DNA of 7,642 nt from an uncultured Streptomyces sp. (lineage in GTDB: Bacteria > Actinomycetota > Actinomycetes > Streptomycetales > Streptomycetaceae): contig CAMLJW010000252.1 of assembly GCA_946480485.1 (NCBI GenBank), forward strand, positions 1 through 7,642, written 5' to 3'. Numbering within the stretch: position 1 is the first letter of the stretch; every line of letters begins with the position of its first letter. The notes below the pieces were generated by a model. The model made no database searches, had not been told where the DNA came from, and saw only the letters and a program-made list of their open reading frames with translations. Shown here one piece after another: positions 1 to 6,740 of this stretch. Made by a program: the position numbers and the translations under genes.

Positions 1-55
1 GGAGGCGCGGCTGCGCGAGCTGCACCTGTCGGTGCGGAAGCCGCAGCCGAAGTAG
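1..55 (+). CDS. C-terminal tail of an unidentified protein (5' part outside window)
   Basis: Reading from base 2, the frame gives EARLRELHLSVRKPQPK followed by a TAG stop at 53-55. All 17 codons end in G or C, the strong third-position bias of a real Streptomyces gene. The other two plus-strand frames show no comparable pattern. The tail is basic and ends in a Pro/Lys-rich stretch. Seventeen residues are too few to name a family. The gene points toward dapF on the opposite strand, so the two are convergent, with the hairpin at 197-235 between them. Confidence 0.55.
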   Translation, partial: EARLRELHLSVRKPQPK

Positions 56-60
56 TTCTT

Positions 61-88
61 CTCAGAGCGCTCTTCTCAGTGCGCTCTT
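61..88. repeat. 14-bp tandem repeat, two copies
   Basis: CTCAGAGCGCTCTT (61-74) is followed directly by CTCAGTGCGCTCTT (75-88), differing at one base; a third, poorer start (CTTAGTACG) follows. The first copy contains the perfect 10-bp palindrome AGAGCGCTCT at 64-73. It lies just after the stop codon of the gene at the left edge. It could be a simple duplication or part of a 3' structure; no function can be assigned. Confidence 0.5.
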
Positions 89-196
89 CTTAGTACGTGA
101 GCGTGGCTGCGTGAAGGTGGCTGCGGAGCCAGCTCAGACCTGTCTGGAGTGTCCTGCCTGCGCCGCGCGTCTGACACGGCGCCTCGCTGCGTTGCC

Positions 197-235
197 GGGG
201 GTCGCCCGAGTACGCCCAGTACGCGGGCGACCCTC
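197..235. terminator. Terminator-like hairpin between convergent genes
   Basis: GGGTCGCCCG (199-208) pairs perfectly with CGGGCGACCC (224-233). Two more outer pairs (one G-U) reach 197/235. After one A/G mismatch, GTAC (210-213) pairs with GTAC (219-222) around a 5-base loop. It lies between the plus-strand gene ending at 55 and the minus-strand dapF ending at 507, so it could stop transcription from both sides. There is no T-run, which is common in Streptomyces terminators. Confidence 0.5.
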
Positions 236-284
236 CGCGGTGAACGGGCGGCCCGCGAGGAGGGCGCGATTCTGCACGGGGTGG

Positions 285-479
285 TCACCCGCCCGAGTGT
301 CCACAACGCCCAGGACGCCCACGACCGGGACTGAACCACCATCGGTCCACCTGTCGCAGCGCGATCCCCGCCCCGATGACCGCCAGACCGGTCGACAGCC
401 CTCCCAATCCCCGCCCCTCCCCGCTCGCGCCGAACCGGTTCAGTGGCCGCCCGAACAGCGGTGCCGTGGCCTGGCGCAC
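285..479 (-). CDS. Doubtful small hydrophobic ORF downstream of dapF
   Basis: This 64-codon ORF opens with GTG and has no Shine-Dalgarno sequence upstream. Its first ~48 codons have mostly G or C in third position, and it contains a hydrophobic stretch, GLSTGLAVIGAGIAL, followed by RQVDRWWF, as in a single membrane segment. The last ~15 codons lose the GC bias. It is in the same frame as dapF, immediately after the dapF stop, so it could also be read as a degraded 3' extension or a remnant of a membrane-protein gene. I do not recognise a family. The rest of 56-506 shows only the tandem repeat and hairpin listed separately and a 10-bp palindrome GAACCGGTTC at 432-441. Confidence 0.15.
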   Translation of the reverse strand: MRQATAPLFGRPLNRFGASGEGRGLGGLSTGLAVIGAGIALRQVDRWWFSPGRGRPGRCGHSGG

Positions 480-506
480 AGGCGCTGGGCGGACGGAACG
501 GCACGG

Positions 507-1511
507 TCAGATCTCGGTCGGCTTGATCCCTGCTTCATGCAACACCTTCATGTTTTCCCGGCTGAGCTCCGCGAACGCGCTGATTTCCGCCATATGCGTC
601 TCACCGGCGAAGCCCACCGGCCCGTCCCCGAGCAGTACGGCGGGGTCCAGCTCGGCCTCGTACACGATGGTGGCGTTGCCCTCCAGGAGGGGCTGCCACA
701 GGTCGCCGGCGGGCTGGAGCAGGCTCCTGGCGATGCCACCGGGGTTGCGCACGGTCACCGGTCGCTCCGGCTCGACCAGCCCGAGGCGGGACAGCACCGC
801 GCGAGAGGCCGCGACGCCCGACCCGCACGACGGGGTCAGCCCCGCTCCCCGCTCGTAGGTGTGGACGAACACCTCGTCCTCCGCGAGCGGCAGCACGAAG
901 GACAGGTTGGCTCCGATCGGGAACACCTCCGGCGAGGCGGCCACCCGGCGGCCGGTCTCGACCAGCTCCGCCTCGTCGTAGGCGTCGATCAAGGTGATCA
1001 GGTGCGAGTTCGGCACCGCGACCGCCGTCACATGGCGCGACGCGTGGAACGCGGGAAGCAGCCGGTCCACGTACTCGCCGTGCGCACCGGCCTCGGCGAC
1101 GACGGGCTGCGCCGGTGCGAAGTCGACCGCGGGCAGTTCCACGGAAACCTGCCGCACCCCGTGCGGCGTGCGGCCCTGGTCGCGGACGGTGAAGGAATAC
1201 GGCCCCTGCTGCACGACCACAGACTCCGCCTGATGCCGGTCCAGCAGCACGCGACCGGCGCACCGCATGCCGTTGCCGCACAGCAGGGCCTGGGACCCGT
1301 CCGGGTTGAAGAACCAGGCCCGCGCGCCGCCGTCACCGTGGTCGGCCACGAAGTACACTCCGTCGCCGCCCAGCCCCCGCCGACGGTCGCACAGCAGGCG
1401 GACGGCACGGGTGAGCTCGTCAGCCGCGGCGAAGTGATCGTGGGGCGTGCCGTCCACGACAAAGATGTCGTTCCGCGACCCGTGGGCCTTGATGAGCGAG
1501 AGAGCAGGCAT
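507..1511 (-). CDS. dapF: DapF-type epimerase (diaminopimelate epimerase family)
   Basis: The 334-aa product belongs to the PLP-independent, two-cysteine epimerases. DapF converts LL- to meso-diaminopimelate in the cytoplasm for lysine and peptidoglycan synthesis. Both catalytic cysteines are present: C78 in CGNG and C229 in SCGSG. Residues matching the known DAP contacts are also visible: N14 (HGSRND), N69 (FFNPDG), N168 (PNSH), N202 (GANLSF), and E220-R221 in YERGAG. I place the start at ATG 1511, which has GGAAAG six bases upstream and begins MPALSLIKAHG like other DapF proteins. An upstream in-frame ATG at 1559 has no well-spaced RBS, and a possible -10 (TAGCAT, minus strand, 1568-1563) also favours the shorter form. 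The protein is about 50 residues longer than typical DapF, mainly through a C-terminal extension ending in HEAGIKPTEI. It stands alone, divergent from the HTH gene, so it may be a second copy. The gene name assumes DAP is the substrate, which the sequence alone cannot prove. Confidence 0.85.
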   Translation of the reverse strand: MPALSLIKAHGSRNDIFVVDGTPHDHFAAADELTRAVRLLCDRRRGLGGDGVYFVADHGDGGARAWFFNPDGSQALLCGNGMRCAGRVLLDRHQAESVVVQQGPYSFTVRDQGRTPHGVRQVSVELPAVDFAPAQPVVAEAGAHGEYVDRLLPAFHASRHVTAVAVPNSHLITLIDAYDEAELVETGRRVAASPEVFPIGANLSFVLPLAEDEVFVHTYERGAGLTPSCGSGVAASRAVLSRLGLVEPERPVTVRNPGGIARSLLQPAGDLWQPLLEGNATIVYEAELDPAVLLGDGPVGFAGETHMAEISAFAELSRENMKVLHEAGIKPTEI

Positions 1512-1593
1512 CAGGTACTTTCCGTCGCGCGGTCCCACCGGGTCCGGACCGGCTGTCATTCCATGCTATCGAAGCCCTCTCGAACACCGGGGA

Positions 1594-1617
1594 GCTGTGA
1601 GAGGCGCGGCTCACAGC
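1594..1617. promoter_or_regulatory. 8+8 inverted repeat in the dapF/HTH divergent region
   Basis: GCTGTGAG (1594-1601) and CTCACAGC (1610-1617) are perfect inverse copies separated by 8 bases. They lie 83 bp upstream of the dapF start and 112 bp upstream of the HTH start. A two-fold symmetric site between divergent genes, one of which was a DNA-binding protein gene, suits an operator. It could equally be a short RNA hairpin in either leader. No clear -35/-10 pair for the HTH gene was seen. Confidence 0.3.
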
Positions 1618-1728
1618 CTGGCCGCCGTCGCACGGACGGCTGCTTCGTGCCACGTGTTGTCCGGGCTGTCGGAACGGGCCTGACGGGTACGGGCGTTGCG
1701 GCACAGAGGTACGACGGAGGGGTGCGGC

Positions 1729-2130
1729 ATGTCGGTGGACGGCGAGGTACGGCGGCTCAAGAGCGAGGCTGACGAGCCGGGGTGGGAGGTCGACCCGGAC
1801 GACGACTGGGGCGTGGCGGTCGTCGCCACCGTCGGGCGGCAGCTGAGGCTGCGGCGGGAGGCGGTGGGGATGCGGGCCGCCGAGTTCGGGACGGCGGTGG
1901 GGTACGGCGAGGACATGGTCTACAAGATCGAGGGCGGGAAGCGGATTCCTCGCCCGACTATCTGGACAGGGCGGACGAGGTGTTGGGGGCGGGCGGCCGA
2001 CCGGTGACTGAACCCAGGCAGCTCCGTCCGGCGTCCCGTCCTGGAACTGCGATATGGCATCATCCGGGCTCAGGCCCTCACGCCACGTGAGTCGACCGCC
2101 TTCATCGAGCAACTCCTGGGGGAGACATGA
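1729..2130 (+). pseudogene. Decayed HTH (XRE)-DUF5753 regulator, WhiJ-like
   Basis: Starts at ATG 1729 with GGAGG eight bases upstream. The first ~76 residues hold a helix-turn-helix of the XRE type (VGRQLRLRREAVGMRAAEFG, then VYKIEGGKRIPRP). At about 1951-1956 one base is missing: the expected family sequence PDYLDRADEVLGAGG continues in another frame. At GGCGGC (1992-1997) it jumps straight to RPVTEPRQLR, which in intact homologues lies near the C-terminus, so most of the DUF5753 domain (roughly 170 residues) is gone. About 10 extra bases (2028-2037) then restore the original frame, and the last 29 codons read LELRYGIIRAQALTPRES...EQLLGET with the stop at 2128-2130. The uninterrupted product would be only 93 aa, ending at 2007: the HTH plus unrelated residues. 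Family comparison is from memory; the frame changes are read directly. Confidence 0.8.
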
Positions 2131-2336
2131 TCCGCAACGCCTCTGCCAAGGACGCCCCCGACCTGGCGTGGTTCAAGAGCAGCTACAGCAGCAGCAGCGA
2201 AGGTGACTCCTGCGTCGAGATCGCCACCACTCCCGTCGCGGTAGACCTGCGCGACTCCAAGAACATCGCAGGCCCCCAGCTTGCGCGGACGCCGGACGTG
2301 TGGGCGGACTTCGTGACGTACGCGTCGGGGAGCTGA
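2127..2336 (+). CDS. DUF397 domain protein
   Basis: This 69-aa protein has the full DUF397 pattern: WFKSSYS at 15-21, GDSCVEIA at 26-33, the V-x-[VL]RDSK signature as VAVDLRDSK, and PQLARTPDVWADF near the end. These small acidic cytoplasmic proteins are common in Streptomyces and are usually encoded beside a WhiJ-like HTH-DUF5753 regulator, with which they act as partners in developmental control. The ATG at 2127 overlaps the TGA of the upstream regulator remnant (ATGA), showing the two were translationally coupled; a G-rich SD-like run (GGGGGAG, 2118-2124) lies inside the end of that gene. The coding sequence looks intact although its partner is broken. It may now depend on transcription and ribosome traffic through the remnant. 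Confidence 0.9.
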   Translation: MIRNASAKDAPDLAWFKSSYSSSSEGDSCVEIATTPVAVDLRDSKNIAGPQLARTPDVWADFVTYASGS

Positions 2337-2355
2337 CCCCGCAAGCCGGTTACGG

Positions 2356-2394
2356 GTGGGCCCGGTGACGTCGTACGACGCCGCCGGGCCCCAC
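2356..2394. terminator. Bidirectional terminator hairpin between the DUF397 gene and metG
   Basis: GTGGGCCCGG (2356-2365) pairs with CCGGGCCCCAC (2384-2394) with one bulged C. Inside it is a perfect 12-bp palindrome, CGTCGTACGACG (2369-2380), which can form the top of the stem. It fills the 77-bp gap between the convergent DUF397 gene (ends 2336) and metG (ends 2414). No T-run is present. Confidence 0.7.
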
Positions 2395-2413
2395 TCATGG
2401 ATGCCCCCGCGGG

Positions 2414-4129
<1,716 letters not shown>

Positions 4130-4219
4130 CGCGGGCTGCTCCCAAGTCGCTACGCGGAGTGACGGTTCCTCGATGATGCTTCGACCGTCTACGAACCTAG
4201 AAATCGTAGCCGACTGGTA

Positions 4220-4263
4220 CGGGCCGCCCGCTCCCCGTTTTACGTGTAGCTGCGGGCGGCCCG
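4220..4263 (-). terminator. Terminator hairpin after the vWA gene
   Basis: CGGGCCGCCCGC (4220-4231) and GCGGGCGGCCCG (4252-4263) form a perfect 12-bp stem with a 20-base loop. It begins 27 bases after the vWA stop codon and lies about 90 bp upstream of the metG start, so it would separate the two same-strand genes. There is no T-run. Confidence 0.65.
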
Positions 4264-4289
4264 GGGTGTGTGGTGCGGGTTGCGGGAAC

Positions 4290-5918
4290 CTACGGGCGCC
4301 AGGACGCCAGTACGCCCTCGTAGACCTCCGCGTCCGTCAGCTCGCGCGGGGTCGGGCCCGCGTGGAAGAAGGCCGTGTTCTCGGTCTTCAGCCTGCGGAG
4401 GTAGTCGAAGGCCTTGTTGCCGTGCTCGCCGAACGCGACGAAGGAGAAGAAGACGGCGGGGTGGTTCTTCGCCGCGTCCGTGAGGGACTGGGTGGCGGGC
4501 GTCTTGGCGTCCGGGGCACCGTCCGTCTGGAAGATCACGAGGGCGGGGGCCGGAGTGCCGCCCTCGGACATCACGCGCTTCTCATGGTGGATGATCAGTT
4601 CCTGGACGGCTGCGTGGTAGCTCGTACGGCCCATGCGGCCGAGGCTAGCGTGGAGCTCGTCGATCTTGTTCTCGTGGTGGGCGAGGGTGAGCTCGCCGGT
4701 GCCGTCCAGTTCCGTGGAGAAGAAGACGACGTGGACCGTGGCCTCGGGGTCCAGGTGGGCGGCGAGGGCGAGGGTCTGCTCGCCGATGGCCTGGGCGGAG
4801 CCGTCCTTGTAGTACGGGCGCATCGAGGCGGATCGGTCGAGGACGAGGTAGACCTTGGCGCGGGTGCCGGTGAGGTTGTGCTTCTTGAGGGCGTCGCCGG
4901 CAGCGCCGTAGGCGGCGACCAGGCCAGGGGCACGAGACTTCACTCGGGCGAGGGGGGTGGCGGGCGCGGGTGCGGGCGCGGTTTTCACCTTGCCCTTGGC
5001 CTTTGCCTCGGCTACGCCTTCGGCCGGGTTGTTGTTCCCATCGGGAGCAGCTGCACCACCCGCGCGGCTCTCGTCGTCGACCGCGGGTGGCCCCTCTGGG
5101 GTCTGATCGCCGTCGGCGGCTGCCGACTCGGCCGTCTGTGCGGCGAGGGGGGTGGGCTCGGCCTCGGTCCTCGGCTCGGGCTGGGGGTTTGCAGTCACCT
5201 CGGCGGCGGCGGCGGCGACGACGGGCTCGGGCTCGGGAGTCACCTTGGCGGCGGCCACGGGCTCCGGTTCCGGGCTTGGGGCTGTGGCTACGGGTTCGGG
5301 CTCCGGTTCGGGGGTTGCGGCCGCGGCCAGGGGCTCGGGCTCCGAGGTCACCTCTGTGGCGGGCTCGGGCTCCGAGGACGCTGCGGCGAGGGCGGGCTCC
5401 GGCTTCGGTTCTGCCGCCGGGGTCTCCTCTGCCGTGGGCGCCGTCTCTGCCACGGGCTTGGCCTCGGGCTCGGGCTGCGGCTCTGGGGAAACCTCGGTGG
5501 CGGCCTCGGGCTCCGGCTCAGTCACCGGCTCGGGCTCAGTCACCGGCCGCGGCGTGGGCTCGGAGGGCGCCTCGGCGACAGGCTCGGTCTCGGGTTCCGG
5601 TTCCGTCGCCGCAGGAGTCTGCTTGGGGACCGTCACGTTGTCGAACGCCGCCGACACCAGGTCGTCCACGGCGGACGACCTGGTGTCGGCCGTCGTGGAC
5701 GGGGCAGGGGCCGAGGCGTCGGACCCTGCCCCTGCACCGTCCCTGGCCCCGGCGGTGGCAGTGGAGGTGGCGGCGGTAACGGTCGGTTCCGCGGATGTCG
5801 GCGTCGGCTCCGGTGCCGTCTCCTGACGTGCCTCCGGCACGACGGGCTCGGCACCCTCGGACGTACGCCCCTTGCGTGACTTTCCGAACGCGTTTCGCAG
5901 GAGGTTGAGAATGCCCAT
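4290..5918 (-). CDS. TerF-type vWA domain protein with Pro/Glu-rich N-terminal region
   Basis: The 542-aa product has two parts. Residues 1-~340 are low in complexity: a short basic start ([18 protein letters not shown]) and then a long Ala/Pro/Glu/Thr region with many PEPEP units, probably disordered. Residues ~350-540 form a von Willebrand A domain like that at the C-terminus of TerF tellurite-resistance proteins. Its metal site is complete: D361-x-S363-x-S365 (DRSAS), T432 (GRTSY) and D466 (TDGAPD). Such domains bind Mg2+ and mediate protein contacts; there is no signal peptide, so it is probably cytoplasmic. I chose ATG 5918, with GAAGGG seven bases upstream; a TTG at 5951 extends the frame but has no RBS. 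No other ter genes are in the window, so a tellurite role is unsupported. It is divergent from the phoX remnant. The stop codon is followed by the hairpin at 4220-4263. Confidence 0.88.
   Translation of the reverse strand: MGILNLLRNAFGKSRKGRTSEGAEPVVPEARQETAPEPTPTSAEPTVTAATSTATAGARDGAGAGSDASAPAPSTTADTRSSAVDDLVSAAFDNVTVPKQTPAATEPEPETEPVAEAPSEPTPRPVTEPEPVTEPEPEAATEVSPEPQPEPEAKPVAETAPTAEETPAAEPKPEPALAAASSEPEPATEVTSEPEPLAAAATPEPEPEPVATAPSPEPEPVAAAKVTPEPEPVVAAAAAEVTANPQPEPRTEAEPTPLAAQTAESAAADGDQTPEGPPAVDDESRAGGAAAPDGNNNPAEGVAEAKAKGKVKTAPAPAPATPLARVKSRAPGLVAAYGAAGDALKKHNLTGTRAKVYLVLDRSASMRPYYKDGSAQAIGEQTLALAAHLDPEATVHVVFFSTELDGTGELTLAHHENKIDELHASLGRMGRTSYHAAVQELIIHHEKRVMSEGGTPAPALVIFQTDGAPDAKTPATQSLTDAAKNHPAVFFSFVAFGEHGNKAFDYLRRLKTENTAFFHAGPTPRELTDAEVYEGVLASWRP
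5160..5620. repeat. Imprecise codon repeats encoding the PEPEP tract
   Basis: On the plus strand this part of the vWA gene is dominated by GGGCTCGGGCTCCG-like units. Exact copies include a 17-bp direct repeat at 5331-5347 and 5361-5377 (period 30 bp, ten codons) and a 15-bp repeat at 5515-5529 and 5533-5547 (period 18 bp, six codons). All periods are multiples of three, so copy-number changes would keep the frame. This suggests growth by in-frame duplication. Confidence 0.75.
5650..5690. repeat. Perfect 18-bp inverted repeat inside the vWA coding sequence
   Basis: GCCGACACCAGGTCGTC (5650-5666) is followed by its exact reverse complement at 5674-5690. C5667 and G5673 also pair, giving 18 bp around a 5-base loop (ACGGC). 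It falls in codons 77-90 of the vWA gene, in the low-complexity N-terminal region, and would form a very stable hairpin in the mRNA. Confidence 0.8.
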
Positions 5919-6059
5919 TGCGCAACCCTTCGCGTGAGTTGGTTCCGTCAATCCCTGGCCAGGACGGACACGTAAGGTTAGCCGTCAGCTTCCGAGATCT
6001 TCATCAGGCCCGAGCAAGCGTCCGAACCCGATGTCAACACCCACTCCAACGCCCTGTCG

Positions 6060-6087
6060 GCTCACCGGCGTTCTCTGCTCGTTGACC
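6060..6087 (+). promoter_or_regulatory. Possible PHO-box-like direct repeats upstream of the phoX remnant
   Basis: The Streptomyces PhoP box is built of 11-bp units beginning GTTCACC. Here GCTCACC (6060), GTTCTCT (6070) and GTTGACC (6081) match 6, 5 and 6 of 7 bases, spaced 10 and 11. The last copy starts 74 bp before the GTG of the phoX remnant. The fit is imperfect and a GC-rich region can give such matches by chance. Its position upstream of a phosphatase gene is the main reason to report it. Confidence 0.25.
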
Positions 6088-6154
6088 TGACGGCCGTGTC
6101 CCCGAACGCGCGTACCCCGAGCGTCACGCCCGACCCGGAAATGTGGGAGGGGCC

Positions 6155-6540
6155 GTGCGCAACCTGCTGATCCTGATCGGCTCGACCGGCTCGCACGCCG
6201 GTGGCCGTTCCGCGATGACCTGTCGATCTCGCTGTGGTGACGCCTGTTTTCACGAGGTGCCCAACACCAGCACCAACGAGTACGTCGGCGACGTCATCGC
6301 CGGTGTGCTCGGCCGCCGTTGCAAGATGGCGGGCCGCCGTCGTGGTGACGGTCACCGCGGCAGCCGGAGGTGCGGCAGTCAGCTGCAGGATCGGACGGCT
6401 CAGGCGCAGGTCGCGGCCGGCCTGCACGACGGTGCGAAAGCCGTCGCGGACCGTGGACCGCGGCCCCCGCTGTGTGGCGCAGCGCCCGGGTGGTCCGCAT
6501 ACCGGCGGAAACCTGGCCTGGATCCCGGTATCGCCGATGT
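6155..6540 (+). pseudogene. Degraded 5' end of a PhoX-family (DUF839) phosphatase gene
   Basis: From GTG 6155, with GGGAGGGG just upstream, the frame reads VRNLLILIGSTGSHAGGRSA, then MTCRSRCGDACFHEVPNTST and NEYVGDVIAGVLGRR. The pattern GGRSA-TC-x2-[RK]CG-[DN]AC-x-H-x2-PNTS-x-NEY-x-GDV is that of the N-terminal segment of actinobacterial PhoX-type proteins, secreted Ca-dependent alkaline phosphatases of more than 600 residues. A twin-arginine signal should follow the RR pair. It does, but only after a one-base insertion in GGCGGG near 6329-6334, where another frame gives AAAVVVTVTAAAGGAAVS. The original frame then looks like mature-protein sequence again (AQAQVAAGLHDGAKA), so a second shift lies near 6370-6390. 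A fragment GGNLAWIPVSP (about 6503-6535) resembles the start of the catalytic domain in yet another frame change. Nothing of the remaining ~550 residues is present. The family call rests on remembered motifs. Confidence 0.6.
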
Positions 6541-6740
6541 GCAAGCCCGCAAGGTTTCATGATCGGTTGCTTGGACAGCAAACATGATCACGAAGGCCCG
6601 TGGGCTTCTTGCGTCCGGGGTACCGCCACTTCAACTACCTCGCACAGCGTGACCGGCGAGCTCGCCCGCCACCGCCGCACGCCCATCGAGTTCGAAGACC
6701 CGGGTTACCCGGTCCGGCAAGCCGGGGCAGAAACAGGTTG
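6541..6740. other. Unassigned spacer between the phoX remnant and the protease gene
   Basis: No frame on either strand gave a recognisable protein. Two CATGATC copies (6558-6564 and 6583-6589) flank a 5-bp inverted repeat (TTGCT 6567-6571, AGCAA 6577-6581). A plus-strand stretch around 6640-6720 (HSVTGELARHRRTPIEFEDP) looks somewhat coding but matches nothing I know. The segment could be a remnant of whatever truncated phoX. Confidence 0.3.
6700..6726 (-). terminator. Candidate terminator hairpins after the protease gene
   Basis: CCGGG (6700-6704) pairs with CCCGG (6708-6712) around TTA, and CCGGC (6714-6718) with GCCGG (6721-6725), leaving a tight loop. Two short adjacent GC stems 15-40 bases past the protease stop codon could end its transcript. 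The stems are short and no T-run follows. Confidence 0.3.

Noticed and set aside
76..504. 142-codon minus-strand frame after dapF
   Set aside because: Arg/Ala/Ser-rich composition without family features, no RBS, and it crosses the terminator hairpin and tandem repeat.
111..1772. 553-codon open frame on the plus strand across dapF
   Set aside because: It is antisense to the recognisable DapF and lacks any family pattern; long shadow frames are expected in very GC-rich DNA.
4130..4219. T-box or riboswitch upstream of metG
   Set aside because: The leader is under 100 bases and shows no T-box sequence or antiterminator structure.
5949..5951. TTG as start of the vWA gene
   Set aside because: No RBS precedes it, whereas ATG 5918 has GAAGGG at a good distance and gives a plausible N-terminus.
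6032..6037. TTGACA on the minus strand as a -35 for the vWA gene
   Set aside because: No acceptable -10 is found 16-19 bases downstream.
6062..6544. 160-codon minus-strand frame
   Set aside because: It is antisense to the phoX remnant, which has the recognisable motifs; its own translation is Thr/Ala/Arg-rich and unrecognisable.
6675..6700. GTTCGAA-containing stretch suggesting the T-arm of a tRNA
   Set aside because: The flanking bases do not form a T-stem or acceptor stem and no other tRNA arms are present.
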